64,000 bases of DNA, from contig CALMZX010000049.1 in assembly GCA_937870685.1 (NCBI GenBank), positions 21,631 through 85,630 on the forward strand. The letters run 5' to 3'. How positions within the stretch are numbered: the stretch's first letter is position 1; each line of letters begins with the position of its first letter. Of the stretch, positions 36,144-45,610 are shown one piece after another. Source of the stretch: an uncultured Alphaproteobacteria bacterium. Its GTDB lineage: Bacteria > Pseudomonadota > Alphaproteobacteria > Rhizobiales > Aestuariivirgaceae. The notes under the pieces were generated by a model. It saw nothing but the letters and a program-made list of their open reading frames with translations, was not told where the DNA came from and did not search any database. A program made the translations under genes and the position numbers.

Positions 36144-37096
36144 ATCTCTTGGTCCATGGCGGCGAGTGCGGCGGCACAGCCCTTGAAGGCGGGGAAGCGG
36201 TCGGTGATGACAAACCACGGGATGGGTTTCATCACGCCAGCGATGCGGCCCTTCTCCTCGAAGACGGCGCGGTATTTCGGCTGCTGCAGCTTCTCCACGA
36301 TGGAGGGCGCGATGCCGCCCGCGAGAAAGACGCCACCGCGGGCCTGCAGCGCCATGCCGGCATCGCCTGCGGCGCGGGCGAGGAAGGTCATGAAATGGTC
36401 GAGGGTTTTCTCCGCCGCCGCGTCGCCGCCCGCCAGTGCTGCCTGCAAAACGGCTTCCGGCGTCACATGCACGGGCTTGTCCGCCACCGCCTTGTAGAGC
36501 GAGAGAAGCCCCGGCCCGGTCAGCACGTCTTCGGCTTCGGCGAAGTGATCCTTGCCGACGATCCGGTCTTTCAGCGCCAGTTCCTCCGCCGTCACCAGCG
36601 GCAGCGTGGTGTGGCCGAGTTCGCCGGGAATGGGCATCCAGCCGCCCCTGGGCAGGGGTGCGAGCACCGCCATGCCCAGCCCCGTGCCCGGACCCAGCAC
36701 CACCTTCACATGGGGCGTGGGCGGCAGCGTGCCGCCGATCTGCACCAGGTCGGCCGCCGCGATGTGCGGCAGGGACCAGGCCAGCGCCTCGAAATCATTG
36801 AGCAGGCGGAAGCGCCGGGCGCGGGCCGCCTTGCGCAGGCTCTCGGCACTGAAGGTCCAGTCACGGTTGGTGAGCCTGATGACCTCGCGGTCCACGGGTG
36901 CTGCCACATCCACGGCGGCGGCAGCGAGTTCGCTGAGCCCGCGCTTCTCCACATAGTGGGAGATGGCGTCTTCCAGTCCCTTGAAGTTGTCGTTCTTCAG
37001 GACCTCGACGTCATGCACCTCCATGGAGCCCTGCTCCACCAGCCCGAAGCGCGAATTGGTACCGCCGATGTCACCCAGAAGGGCCAGTCGTGTCAT
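36140..37096 (-). CDS. glk: Glucokinase
   Basis: A 318-residue ROK-fold/glucokinase-family enzyme phosphorylating glucose with ATP. The phosphate-1 motif LGDIGGTNSRFGLV is at 6-19, the sugar-binding region LLNDFEALAW near 100, the GPGTGLGMA motif near 138 and PGELGHTTLP near 160. It feeds glucose-6-phosphate into the Entner-Doudoroff genes 3-7 kb downstream. It is the first gene of the glk-pncA-FAH-DMT run. ATG 37096 is chosen because the conserved N-terminus starts there; the frame extends to 37177 without family similarity. Confidence 0.94.
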   Translation of the reverse strand: MTRLALLGDIGGTNSRFGLVEQGSMEVHDVEVLKNDNFKGLEDAISHYVEKRGLSELAAAAVDVAAPVDREVIRLTNRDWTFSAESLRKAARARRFRLLNDFEALAWSLPHIAAADLVQIGGTLPPTPHVKVVLGPGTGLGMAVLAPLPRGGWMPIPGELGHTTLPLVTAEELALKDRIVGKDHFAEAEDVLTGPGLLSLYKAVADKPVHVTPEAVLQAALAGGDAAAEKTLDHFMTFLARAAGDAGMALQARGGVFLAGGIAPSIVEKLQQPKYRAVFEEKGRIAGVMKPIPWFVITDRFPAFKGCAAALAAMDQEI

Positions 37097-37217
37097 GAAA
37101 ATATCCGCAGAATCCTTGCGGTCCCCCATGCCACAGCAAGCCCCCCGGGGCAACCCGCTGGACGCACTGCTCCCCATCCGCTAGAGGCCGGGCAACGCCA
37201 ACAGACTGATTTTCCCC

Positions 37218-38795
37218 GTGTCCCTGACCATTCCCCAAGAGGTCGCCCGGCGGCGCACCTTCGCCATCATCTCGCATCCTGACGCGGGCAAAACCACGCT
37301 CACCGAAAAGCTGCTGCTCTTCGGCGGCGCCATCCAGCTTGCAGGCCATGTGCGCGCCAAGGGCGACCGCCGTCGCACCCGCTCGGACTGGATGGCCATC
37401 GAACGGCAGCGCGGCATCTCGGTCGTGACCTCGGTCATGACCTTCGAGTATGGCGGCTGTGTCTTCAACCTGCTGGACACGCCCGGCCACGAGGACTTCT
37501 CGGAAGACACCTACCGCACGCTGACCGCTGTCGATGCCGCCGTCATGGTGATCGACGGCGCCAAGGGCATCGAAGACCGCACCCGCAAGCTGTTCGAAAT
37601 CTGCCGCCTGCGCGACATCCCCATCATCACCTTCATCAACAAGCTGGACCGCGAGACGCAGGAGCCGCTCAATCTCATTGACGAGATCGAGAAGGGCCTC
37701 GCCCTCACCGCCGTTCCCATGGTCTGGCCCATCGGGCTGGGCAAGGCTTTCGCCGGCACCTATGACCTGACGGAACCGCGCATCCGCAAGCTCGACTCCG
37801 CGCCTGAAGGCGAGGAGGTGTCGGGCCCGGACGATTCACGTGTGACAGCGCTTCTTGCCCCGGGGGCCGAGCAGCATTTCCGTGACGAGATCGAGCTCGT
37901 CCATTCGGTGACGCAGGGCTTCGACAGGCAGAGCTTCCTCGAAGGCCATCTCAGCCCCGTTTATTTTGGCTCGGCGATCAAGAACTTCGGGGTGCGCGAC
38001 CTGCTGGAAGCCCTGATCAAATACGCACCCCCGCCGCGCGACCAGCATTCGCGCCAGCGCGACGTCAAGGCGGTGGAATCCAAACTCACCGGCGTGGTCT
38101 TCAAGATCCAGGCCAACATGGACCCGAACCACCGGGACCGCATTGCCTTCATGCGCGTCTGCTCAGGCAAGCTCACGCGCGGCATGCGCACCACCATCGT
38201 GCGCACCGGCAAGACACTCGCCCTCAACGCCCCGCAGTTCTTCTTCGCCCAGGACCGTTCGCTGGCGGAGGAAGCCTATGCGGGTGACGTGGTGGGCATT
38301 CCCAACCACGGCGTGCTGCGCATCGGCGACACGCTGACCGAGGGCGAGGACATCGTGTTCACGGGCGTTCCCAGCTTCGCGCCGGAAATCCTGCGCCGCG
38401 TCAAGCTCAGTGACCCGATGAAGGCGAAGAAACTGCGTTCGGCGCTGGAAGAACTGGCGGAAGAAGGTGTCGTGCAGCTGTTCACGCCGCTTGATGGTTC
38501 CGGCGCCATCGTCGGCGTGGTCGGTGCCCTGCAGCTTGACGTGCTCAAGGACCGCCTCGCCCAGGAATATGGCGTGCCTGTGGATTTCGAGACCACCCGC
38601 TTCGAGGTGCTGCGCTGGATCAGCTGCGCGGACAAGAAGACACTGGACACCTTCGTGGAGGGCAACCGTTTTTCCATTGCGCAGGACCTCGACGGCGCCC
38701 CGGTTCTTCTGGCAACATCGCCCTTCAACCTGAACTACACGCTGGAACGGGCGCCCGGCATCAGTGCCCAGAAGATCAAGGAAATCCACGGGTGA
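37218..38795 (+). CDS. prfC: Peptide chain release factor 3
   Basis: A 525-residue translational GTPase that removes RF1 and RF2 from the ribosome after termination. G1 is SHPDAGKTT at 19-27, G3 is DTPGHEDFSEDTYR near 88, G4 is NKLD near 142. The remaining domains match RF3, including the specific GKLTRGMRTTIVRTGK and EDIVFTGVPSFAPE segments. Translation seems to begin at GTG 37218. The stop overlaps the GTG start of the downstream DUF599 gene by 4 bases. Confidence 0.95.
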   Translation: MSLTIPQEVARRRTFAIISHPDAGKTTLTEKLLLFGGAIQLAGHVRAKGDRRRTRSDWMAIERQRGISVVTSVMTFEYGGCVFNLLDTPGHEDFSEDTYRTLTAVDAAVMVIDGAKGIEDRTRKLFEICRLRDIPIITFINKLDRETQEPLNLIDEIEKGLALTAVPMVWPIGLGKAFAGTYDLTEPRIRKLDSAPEGEEVSGPDDSRVTALLAPGAEQHFRDEIELVHSVTQGFDRQSFLEGHLSPVYFGSAIKNFGVRDLLEALIKYAPPPRDQHSRQRDVKAVESKLTGVVFKIQANMDPNHRDRIAFMRVCSGKLTRGMRTTIVRTGKTLALNAPQFFFAQDRSLAEEAYAGDVVGIPNHGVLRIGDTLTEGEDIVFTGVPSFAPEILRRVKLSDPMKAKKLRSALEELAEEGVVQLFTPLDGSGAIVGVVGALQLDVLKDRLAQEYGVPVDFETTRFEVLRWISCADKKTLDTFVEGNRFSIAQDLDGAPVLLATSPFNLNYTLERAPGISAQKIKEIHG

Positions 38796-39529
38796 TCCCC
38801 TACGATCTCGATTTTCCGCGCGTCGCCGCGGTCATCCTCATCTTCGTGATGTGGATGGCCTATGGCCCCATTCTCACGCTGCTCGGGCGCGGCACGCTCA
38901 ATGCCCAGCTGCATGTGGTGCGGCTGCGCTGGATGCGCATGCTGCTCGATTCGCCACGCGAGAACCGGGTGATCGACGCCATCATGCTGGGGCAGCTCTC
39001 CGGCAGCATGTCCTTCTTCGGCTCGGCGACGCTCATCCTGCTTGCAGGTCTCGTCGGCACGCTGGCCAGCATCAACCGCGTGCATGCCTCGCTCACCACC
39101 ATGAGCTTCTTTCCGCCCATGTCGCTCGGTGTCTTTGCGATGTATTTCGGCGCGCTCACCATCATTATGGCAACGAGCTTCTTCTCCTTCACCTACGCGC
39201 TGCGCAAGCTTGCCTATGCGCTGGCGATGATCGGCGGCCTCAACAACGCCGGCAATCTCACGCCCCACTGCACCACCATGATCGCGCAGACGGCCGTCGT
39301 GCTGACCGAGTCGGTCAAGAGCCTCAACAACGGCATCCGCGGGTATTACTTCGCGGTGGCAGCACTCTTCCTCTTCGTCGGGCCTTACGTGGCCATGACC
39401 GTCACCATCAGCGTCAGCCTGCTGCTGCTCTACCGGCAGGGCTTCTCCACCGAGTCACTGGCCATCGAACGCTATGTGACGGCGATGAATGACCTTGAGG
39501 TGGAAGCAGAGCGCAACAGCAGGCTGTGA
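38792..39529 (+). CDS. DUF599 family membrane protein
   Basis: A 245-residue integral membrane protein with about four helices: 10-32, 68-92, 110-140 and 190-215. Conserved polar segments include WMRMLLDSPRENRVIDA near 47-63 and QLSGSMSFFGSATLILLAG. This matches the DUF599 family, common in alphaproteobacteria and of unknown function. It starts at GTG 38792, overlapping the prfC stop by 4 bases, so the two genes are probably co-translated. I do not assign a function. Confidence 0.8.
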   Translation: MIPYDLDFPRVAAVILIFVMWMAYGPILTLLGRGTLNAQLHVVRLRWMRMLLDSPRENRVIDAIMLGQLSGSMSFFGSATLILLAGLVGTLASINRVHASLTTMSFFPPMSLGVFAMYFGALTIIMATSFFSFTYALRKLAYALAMIGGLNNAGNLTPHCTTMIAQTAVVLTESVKSLNNGIRGYYFAVAALFLFVGPYVAMTVTISVSLLLLYRQGFSTESLAIERYVTAMNDLEVEAERNSRL

Positions 39530-39590
39530 GGGGCGGCACTCACGCCATGTTCGGAGATGCCTGCCGTCGATGTTCATGTCCGTACCCGAA

Positions 39591-40238
39591 CTACCTTGCC
39601 AGCGCTGCCGCCTCGCGCGCCAGCTTTTCAATGCCGGCCCAATCGCCTGCTGCCACCAGCGCCTTGGGTGCCATCCATGAACCGCCCAGCGTGATCACGT
39701 TGGGAAGCTTCAGATAGGATGGCGCAAGGGTCGGCGTGATGCCGCCCGTGGGGCAGAATTTCACCTGCGGGACGGGTTGCGCCAGCGACGACAGATAGGC
39801 CGTGCCGCCTGCCGGTTCGGCGGGGAAGAATTTCTGGAAGTGGTAGCCGCGCTCCAGCAGCGTCATCACTTCGGTCGCGGTGACGCCACCCGGCAGCAGC
39901 GGCATGTCCACAGCATCGGCAGCACGCAGCAGATCCGGCGAGGAACCAGGCGAGACGGCGAAGCCACAACCTGCCGCCACAACCATGTCCAGCTGGGTGG
40001 GTGTGAGCACCGTGCCGGCACCGACAATCGCACCCTCCACCTCCGCGATGATGGCGCGGATCGAATCGAGGGCGCTCGCCGTGCGCAGGGTGATTTCGAG
40101 GACCGGCAGGCCGCCCTGTACCAGGGCGCGGGCCAGGGGCACGGCCTGTTTCACATCCTCGATCACCATGACCGGCACCACGGGGGCGGCGCGGAGGCTC
40201 TGTTCCGTGGGCTGCTGCTTCTGCTTGTTCAACATCAC
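39591..40238 (-). CDS. eda: KDPG aldolase (2-keto-3-deoxy-6-phosphogluconate aldolase)
   Basis: A 215-residue class I aldolase giving pyruvate and glyceraldehyde-3-phosphate, the last Entner-Doudoroff step. The Schiff-base Lys136 is in [12 protein letters not shown], the active-site Glu48 in [12 protein letters not shown], and the phosphate-binding GAGTVL and CPTGGIT motifs are present. Length is typical. The start overlaps the edd stop by 4 bases, so edd and eda are coupled. The enzyme can also act on 4-hydroxy-2-oxoglutarate in some bacteria. Confidence 0.96.
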   Translation of the reverse strand: MMLNKQKQQPTEQSLRAAPVVPVMVIEDVKQAVPLARALVQGGLPVLEITLRTASALDSIRAIIAEVEGAIVGAGTVLTPTQLDMVVAAGCGFAVSPGSSPDLLRAADAVDMPLLPGGVTATEVMTLLERGYHFQKFFPAEPAGGTAYLSSLAQPVPQVKFCPTGGITPTLAPSYLKLPNVITLGGSWMAPKALVAAGDWAGIEKLAREAAALAR

Positions 40239-42055
40239 GCCACCTCGAAGATTGATGCGCCACGGTCGGCAGAGCCTGCGATGCGGCGGAAGGCGGCGAA
40301 GAGTTCGCGGCCCACACCGGTTTCATTGGCCGCGAGATTGGCGGTTGCGAGCGGGCGTGCGGCAAATTCCGCTTCGTCCACCAGCACCTGCAAGCTGCCG
40401 TTCACGGCATCAATGCGAATGCGGTCGCCGTCACGGATGCGGGCAATGGCACCGCCATCGGCGGCCTCCGGCGTCACGTGGATGGCGGCGGGCACTTTGC
40501 CGCTGGCACCGGACATGCGCCCGTCGGTCACCAGCCCCACGACGAGCCCGCGGTTCTGCAAGACGCTGAGAGAGGGTGTCAACGAATGCAGTTCCGGCAT
40601 GCCATTGGCCTTGGGGCCCTGGAAGCGCACCACGGCGATGACATCGCCATTGAGATGGCCGGCCTTGAAGGCGGCCTTCAGTTCATCCTGCGAATGGAAC
40701 ACCCTGGCCGGGGCCTCGACGATGTGGCGTTCCGGCGGAATGGCGGAAGACTTGATGACCGCAGTGCCGATGTTGCCCTTGAGCACATTGAGGCCACCCG
40801 TCGGCTGGAAGGGATCGGCTGCCCCACGCAACACCTTTGTGTTGTTCGAGGCATCGGGAGCGCGCGTCCAGTTGAGGTTGCCCTTCTCCAGCACAGGGGC
40901 GGTGAGATAGCCGTCCAGCCCCGAGCCCATGACGGTGGTCACGTCCTTGTGCAGCAGCCCTGCTCCCAGCAGTTCGCGGATCAGAACGCCCATGCCGCCT
41001 GCCTGGTGGAAGTGGTTCACGTCGTCGTAGCCGTTGGGATAGACACGCGCCAGCAGCGGCACGGCTTGCGAGAGTTCGGCAAGATCGTCCCATGTCAGGA
41101 TGATGCCCGCCGCCGCCGCCATGGCCACGACATGCATGGTGTGGTTGGTGGAGCCGCCGGTCGCCAGCAGGCCCACGACACCGTTCACCACCGACTTCTC
41201 GTCATAGACCTTGCCGATGGGGGTGTAGCGGTTGCCGAGCGCGGTGATGGACAGTGCCTGTTTCGCCGCCGCCCGTGTGATTTCATCGCGCAGCTCCGTG
41301 CCGGGATTGATGAAGGTGGTGCCCGGCAGGTGCAGGCCCATGATCTCCATCAGCATCTGGTTGGAATTGGCGGTGCCGTAGAAGGTGCAGGTGCCGGGCG
41401 CGTGGTAGGAGCGCGCCTCCGCCTCCAGCAATTCCTCGCGGCTCACCTTGCCTTCGGCATAGGCCTGCCGGACCTTGCCCTTGTCCTCGTTGTTCATGCC
41501 GCTGGGCATGGGGCCTGCCGGAATGAAGACGGCAGGCAAATGCCCGAAGGAAAGAGCGCCGATGACCAGTCCCGGCACAATCTTGTCGCAGACGCCGAGA
41601 TAGACGGCGGCATCGAACATCTGGTGCGAGAGGGCGACGGCTGTCGAGAGGGCGATCACATCGCGCGAGAACAGCGAAAGCTCCATGCCGGCCTCGCCTT
41701 GCGTCACGCCATCGCACATGGCGGGCACACCGCTCGCCACCTGTGCCGTGCCGCCTGCGGCGCGGGCCGCCTCGCGGATGAGACCGGGATAGTGCTCGAA
41801 GGGCTGGTGGGCCGAGAGCATGTCATTGTAGGCCGTGACGATGGCGAGGTTAGGCCCGTCACCGTTGCGCAAGGCATTCTTGTCATGCACGCCACAGGCG
41901 GCAAAGCCGTGGGCGATGTTGGCGCAGCCCAGCGCCTTGCGGGCGGGCTTCTTCGCCTGCGCCTCCGCGATGCGGGCGAGATAGCGCCCACGCGGGCCTT
42001 TCGAGCGTTCGACCAGTTTTTCGGTAACGGCGGAAATGGTTGCGGTGACGGTCAT
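40235..42055 (-). CDS. edd: 6-phosphogluconate dehydratase
   Basis: A 606-residue iron-sulfur dehydratase of the IlvD/Edd family, making KDPG from 6-phosphogluconate. Typical segments are [20 protein letters not shown] near 70-90, [20 protein letters not shown] near 103, [20 protein letters not shown] near 220 and the C-terminal [20 protein letters not shown]. Cys residues for the cluster are in MCDGVTQG and in the CTFYGTANS region. It lies 162 bases after pgl with a perfect 21-base inverted repeat between, so it may be a separate unit from zwf-pgl. Confidence 0.96.
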   Translation of the reverse strand: MTVTATISAVTEKLVERSKGPRGRYLARIAEAQAKKPARKALGCANIAHGFAACGVHDKNALRNGDGPNLAIVTAYNDMLSAHQPFEHYPGLIREAARAAGGTAQVASGVPAMCDGVTQGEAGMELSLFSRDVIALSTAVALSHQMFDAAVYLGVCDKIVPGLVIGALSFGHLPAVFIPAGPMPSGMNNEDKGKVRQAYAEGKVSREELLEAEARSYHAPGTCTFYGTANSNQMLMEIMGLHLPGTTFINPGTELRDEITRAAAKQALSITALGNRYTPIGKVYDEKSVVNGVVGLLATGGSTNHTMHVVAMAAAAGIILTWDDLAELSQAVPLLARVYPNGYDDVNHFHQAGGMGVLIRELLGAGLLHKDVTTVMGSGLDGYLTAPVLEKGNLNWTRAPDASNNTKVLRGAADPFQPTGGLNVLKGNIGTAVIKSSAIPPERHIVEAPARVFHSQDELKAAFKAGHLNGDVIAVVRFQGPKANGMPELHSLTPSLSVLQNRGLVVGLVTDGRMSGASGKVPAAIHVTPEAADGGAIARIRDGDRIRIDAVNGSLQVLVDEAEFAARPLATANLAANETGVGRELFAAFRRIAGSADRGASIFEVA

Positions 42056-42067
42056 CTTATTCCTCCT

Positions 42068-42185
42068 CCCTCCCCCTTGTGGGGAGGGTTGGGGTGGGGG
42101 TCTGGGACTCGATCAGACCTGTCGGGTGAGAGCGGCGGGAGCCGGAGCGACTCCCACCCTTGCTCCCTCCCCACAAGGGGGAGGG
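42068..42185. repeat. Intergenic inverted repeat with perfect 21-base arms
   Basis: Bases 42068-42088 and 42165-42185 are perfectly complementary, 21 of 21. The arm is a C/T-rich then G-rich sequence that itself is nearly self-complementary around CTTGTGG. Flanking bases extend the pairing imperfectly (TTGGGGTGGGGGTC against GACTCCCACCC). It fills the pgl-edd gap and looks like a dispersed palindromic element. It could also stop or stabilise transcripts. Confidence 0.78.
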
Positions 42186-42217
42186 AAAATGGAGATGGCA
42201 TGACGCGAAACAGTTCA

Positions 42218-42874
42218 TCACGGGCACCAGTAGAGTGACAGCGGTTGCGCCGAGGCTAGCACGGCGCGGATGGGCATGGCATGGGCGTTGTCGCCGGACA
42301 GGGCCTCCTCCAGCACCCGCAGTTTTTCCTCACCCTCGATGTGCAGGCACAGGCTGGATGCGGCCAGGAGTTTCGGCAGGGTGTAGGTGAGGCGCGGCTC
42401 GCCGGAGCCGGGCGCGGTGATGGTGATGAGTGATTTCTCCGTGTACGGATCAATGACCTCGGCCAGCGTATCTCCGCCGGGGAAGAAGGAGGCGGTGTGG
42501 CCGTCCGTTCCCATGCCCAGCACCACCACGTCGAGCGAAAGCGCTGCGGCTTCCGCCTCGTTGCGGAAGAGTGGAACGAATCGCGTGGTGGCTGCGTCGT
42601 TCACCAGCAGTGTCTTGCGCAACAAGGCCGCGTTGGAACGCGGGCTTTCCTCCGGCACCTGGCGTTCGTCCACCAGTGTGACGGTGACGTTTGACCAGTC
42701 AATCTTTGCCTGTGACAGGCGCGAAAAGAAGAGGGCGGGCGTTGTCCCGCCGGATACAGCGAGCACCGCATGGCCTTTGCGGGCCATCACCTCCGCCAGC
42801 GCCGCCGCAACGTCACGGGTCAGCGTGTCTGCGAGTTCATCGCGCGTGGCGAAAATCCTGCGGGCGGTGATCAC
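42218..42874 (-). CDS. pgl: 6-phosphogluconolactonase
   Basis: A 218-residue DevB-type lactonase converting 6-phosphogluconolactone to 6-phosphogluconate. Recognisable segments are LAVSGGTTPALFFSRL near residue 38, VTLVDERQVPEESPRSN near 65 and VVLGMGTDGHTASFFPG near 116. It overlaps the zwf stop by 4 bases, forming a zwf-pgl unit that converts glucose-6-phosphate to 6-phosphogluconate for edd and eda downstream. Confidence 0.95.
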   Translation of the reverse strand: MITARRIFATRDELADTLTRDVAAALAEVMARKGHAVLAVSGGTTPALFFSRLSQAKIDWSNVTVTLVDERQVPEESPRSNAALLRKTLLVNDAATTRFVPLFRNEAEAAALSLDVVVLGMGTDGHTASFFPGGDTLAEVIDPYTEKSLITITAPGSGEPRLTYTLPKLLAASSLCLHIEGEEKLRVLEEALSGDNAHAMPIRAVLASAQPLSLYWCP

Positions 42875-44352
42875 GCGTGGCCTTCGTCGTGCCAGGTGCG
42901 GCCGTCGCGCTCGATCAGCGCGATGGCCGAGGCCGGGCCCCAGGTGCCCGCCGTGTAGGGTTTGGGCATGTCGTGGGCGGCCTTCCAGTGTTCGAGGATG
43001 GGGTCGATCCAGGCCCAGGCGGCGTCCACCTCGTCGCGGCGCATGAAGAGCGTCTGGTTGCCGCGCACCACGTCCATGAGCAGGCGCTCATAGGCATCGG
43101 GGTTGCGCACGTTGAAGACTTCCTTGAAGGTCATGTCCACCGGCACCTGCTGCAGGCGCATGCCGCCGGGGCCGGGATCCTTGATCATCAGGTCGAGCTT
43201 CACGCCCTCGTTGGGCTGCAGGCGGATGACCAGACGGTTGGGCTGGGGTGGGCCTGCCGAGGCTTCAAAGACATTGTGGGGAATGGCGCGGAACTGCACC
43301 ACGATTTCCGAGACGCGCGACGGCAGGCGTTTCCCCGTGCGGAGGTAGAAGGGCGTGCCGTTCCAGCGCCAGCTCCGGAGTTCCGCCTTCAGCGCCACGA
43401 AGGTTTCGGTTTCGGAGGTGTCGTTGCCCAATTCTTCCAGATAGCCCGGCACCGGGCCGGAGGCGGCGGCACCCGCACGGTATTGCCCGCGCACGATGTG
43501 GCTTTCGAGGCGCTCCGCCGTCATCGGTTTCAGGGATTTCAGAACCTTCAGCTTCTCATCGCGCACCGCATCGGCCGAGAGGCAGGACGGCGGCTCCATG
43601 GCAGTGAGGCAGAGCAGCTGCAGCATGTGGTTCTGCACCATGTCGCGCAGCGCGCCTGCGGTATCGTAGTAACCGGCGCGGCCTTCCACACCCAGCGTCT
43701 CGCCCACGGTGATCTGCACATGATCGACATACTTGTGGTTCCACAGCGGCTCGAACAGCAGGTTGGCGAAGCGCAGCGCCATGAGGTTCTGCACCGTTTC
43801 CTTTCCGAGATAGTGGTCGATGCGGTAGATTGAAGGTTCGGCAAAGACCTTTCCGATGGCGTCGTTCACGGCATTGGCCGAGGTGCCCGACTTGCCCAAA
43901 GGCTTTTCCACCACGAGCCGGGATTTTTCCGTCACCAGCCCATGCTGACCCAGCCGCGCGCAGATGGCACCGAATAGGTCCGGCCCCACGGCGAGATAGA
44001 AGACGCGGATCACATCCTTGCGGTCCGCCAGTTCCTGTTCCAGCGAGATCCAGCCGTCGTCCCTGGTGGCTTCGGCGGCGTAGTAGCGCAGGCGTGCGAG
44101 GAAGCGCTGGACCACCGCGTCCGGGGTGTTGCTGGCGGCGATGTGCGGGGCAATCGCCTCTGCCGCAAAGGTGCGGAACTCCTCGTGGCTCATGGCCTTG
44201 CGCGAGGTGCCGATGATGCAGGCACCATCGGGCAATTGCCCCTGTTCGTCGCGGTGGAACAGGGCGGGCAGCAGCTTCCTCTGCGAAAGGTCGCCGGTGG
44301 CGCCAAAGATCACAAGGTCGAAGTCGTCAACGGGGATGATGCGGGTTGTCAT
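42871..44352 (-). CDS. zwf: Glucose-6-phosphate 1-dehydrogenase
   Basis: A 493-residue enzyme oxidising glucose-6-phosphate with NADP(+). The nucleotide-binding FGATGDLSQRKLLPALF is at 16-32, EKPLGKSG near 172 binds coenzyme and substrate, and RIDHYLGKE near 191 is the family active-site signature with the catalytic His region. ATG 44352 is chosen because the conserved start lies just after it; the frame is open to 44448. The upstream gap shared with the divergent sugar kinase holds a 25-base palindrome likely to be an operator. Confidence 0.96.
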   Translation of the reverse strand: MTTRIIPVDDFDLVIFGATGDLSQRKLLPALFHRDEQGQLPDGACIIGTSRKAMSHEEFRTFAAEAIAPHIAASNTPDAVVQRFLARLRYYAAEATRDDGWISLEQELADRKDVIRVFYLAVGPDLFGAICARLGQHGLVTEKSRLVVEKPLGKSGTSANAVNDAIGKVFAEPSIYRIDHYLGKETVQNLMALRFANLLFEPLWNHKYVDHVQITVGETLGVEGRAGYYDTAGALRDMVQNHMLQLLCLTAMEPPSCLSADAVRDEKLKVLKSLKPMTAERLESHIVRGQYRAGAAASGPVPGYLEELGNDTSETETFVALKAELRSWRWNGTPFYLRTGKRLPSRVSEIVVQFRAIPHNVFEASAGPPQPNRLVIRLQPNEGVKLDLMIKDPGPGGMRLQQVPVDMTFKEVFNVRNPDAYERLLMDVVRGNQTLFMRRDEVDAAWAWIDPILEHWKAAHDMPKPYTAGTWGPASAIALIERDGRTWHDEGHA

Positions 44353-44431
44353 TCTCACCTGCGGCTGTTGGGGAAATGAGGTGCGTACCTCAGAATTGCG
44401 ATGGTTCCTAGACGAGAACGAAAGCGCTGGC

Positions 44432-44456
44432 AATAAATCATTCCGCATGATTTATT
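44432..44456. promoter_or_regulatory. Perfect palindrome in the zwf / sugar kinase divergent gap
   Basis: AATAAATCAT at 44432-44441 and ATGATTTATT at 44447-44456 are exact complements around a 5-base centre, TCCGC. It sits 80 bases upstream of zwf and 37 upstream of the kinase start, in an AT-rich patch within GC-rich DNA. The position fits an operator for a sugar-catabolism regulator such as an RpiR/HexR-type or LacI-type protein acting on both directions. The regulator is not encoded nearby. Confidence 0.55.
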
Positions 44457-44492
44457 ATCGCAAACGCATGGCGAATGAATGGGGAGGCACCG

Positions 44493-45416
44493 ATGATCCT
44501 GTGTTGTGGCGAGGCCCTGATCGATTTCCTGCCGCGCCAAGGCCGGGACGGGGCAACGGTTTACCAGCCGGTCAACGGCGGCTCGGTCTACAACACGGCG
44601 ATTGCGCTTGGACGGCTTGACGTGCCGGTGGCTCTGTTTGCAGGCGTCTCGACGGACTTCTTCGGCGACTCGCTGCGCGAGGGCCTCGCGGCCAGCAAGG
44701 TCAACCTGAAATACCTGCGTGTCAAACCGCAGCACACCACGCTGGCCTTCGTGAAGCTGGTGGACGGGCACGCCCGCTACTCCTTCATCGACGATGCCTC
44801 CGCCGGCCGCAACCTAGTCAAGGCCGACCTGCCCAAGCTGCCAAAGGCCGTTGCGGCGCTGCATTTCGGCTCCATTTCCCTCATCCCGGAGCCCGAGGGC
44901 GGCACCTATGAGGCGCTGCTGAAGCGCGAGGCCAAGACGCGCGTCATTTCCATCGATCCCAACATCCGCGCCTCACTGATCAAGGACCGCAAGAAGCATC
45001 TGGCCCGCCTCACCCGCCTCATGGCGCTCGCCGACATCGTCAAGATCTCCGACGAGGACGTCGCCTGGATGACGGGAAAACGGAACTTTGCCGCCGCTGC
45101 AAAGACATGGCTGAAGGCAGGTGCCAAGGTCGTGGCGATCACCCGCGGTGGTGAAGGTGTTGAGGTCTTTGCCAAGGGCCAGCACCTGTCGCTTGCCGCA
45201 CCGAGGGTGAAGGTGGCGGATACGGTGGGGGCCGGTGACACGTTCACCGCCGGCTTCCTCTGCCACCTGCAGCGCAACGGCTTGCTCAGCAAAAAGGCGA
45301 TTGCGGCCCTCACGGCCATGCAGCTGCAGTCCGCCGCGGACTTCGCCATGCGCTGCGCCGCCGTCACCGTCTCCCGCGCTGGTGCCGATCCGCCCTGGTC
45401 GAAGGAAGTGGCGTAA
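44493..45416 (+). CDS. PfkB-family carbohydrate kinase (probable fructokinase)
   Basis: A 307-residue ribokinase-fold sugar kinase. The N-terminal substrate region CCGEALIDFLP and the PVNGGSVYNTAIALGRL motif are typical of bacterial fructokinases, and the PfkB signature with catalytic Asp is DTVGAGDTFTAGFL near 243-256. ATG 44493 is selected because GGGGAGG lies at 44479-44485; ATG 44475 would place that site inside the gene. Divergence from zwf across a shared palindrome suggests joint control. Fructose is the likeliest substrate, but 2-keto-3-deoxygluconate or others are not excluded. Confidence 0.87.
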   Translation: MILCCGEALIDFLPRQGRDGATVYQPVNGGSVYNTAIALGRLDVPVALFAGVSTDFFGDSLREGLAASKVNLKYLRVKPQHTTLAFVKLVDGHARYSFIDDASAGRNLVKADLPKLPKAVAALHFGSISLIPEPEGGTYEALLKREAKTRVISIDPNIRASLIKDRKKHLARLTRLMALADIVKISDEDVAWMTGKRNFAAAAKTWLKAGAKVVAITRGGEGVEVFAKGQHLSLAAPRVKVADTVGAGDTFTAGFLCHLQRNGLLSKKAIAALTAMQLQSAADFAMRCAAVTVSRAGADPPWSKEVA

Positions 45417-45441
45417 GCAGTCCTCCACACCTCGTGCAAGC

Positions 45442-45536
45442 GGTGGGTGGCCCGCGTGAAGCGGACCATGACGGGCCTTGGTGTGTGTCGGTCCCTCCCC
45501 CTTCCGTCACGGCCCGCTTCAAGCGGGCCGCCCACC
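45442..45536. repeat. Intergenic inverted repeat with 33-base arms
   Basis: Arms 45442-45474 and 45504-45536 are complementary at 29 of 33 positions. The right arm also contains a smaller hairpin, GGCCCGCTTCAAGCGGGCC at 45511-45529. Its sequence differs from the repeats at 15398 and 42068. It lies between two same-strand genes, the sugar kinase and hrpB, and resembles REP-type elements. Confidence 0.75.
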
Positions 45537-45610
45537 TGCGATGACAGGTGTTGGGGGAGGGTGACGGGCCGTCTGGCCTGATCCCCGCATTCCCGCTAAG
45601 CCCCCGGCCC

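Noticed and set aside
40478..42238. 586-codon plus-strand open frame opposite edd
   Set aside because: edd on the minus strand is unmistakable; the reverse frame has no recognisable domain.
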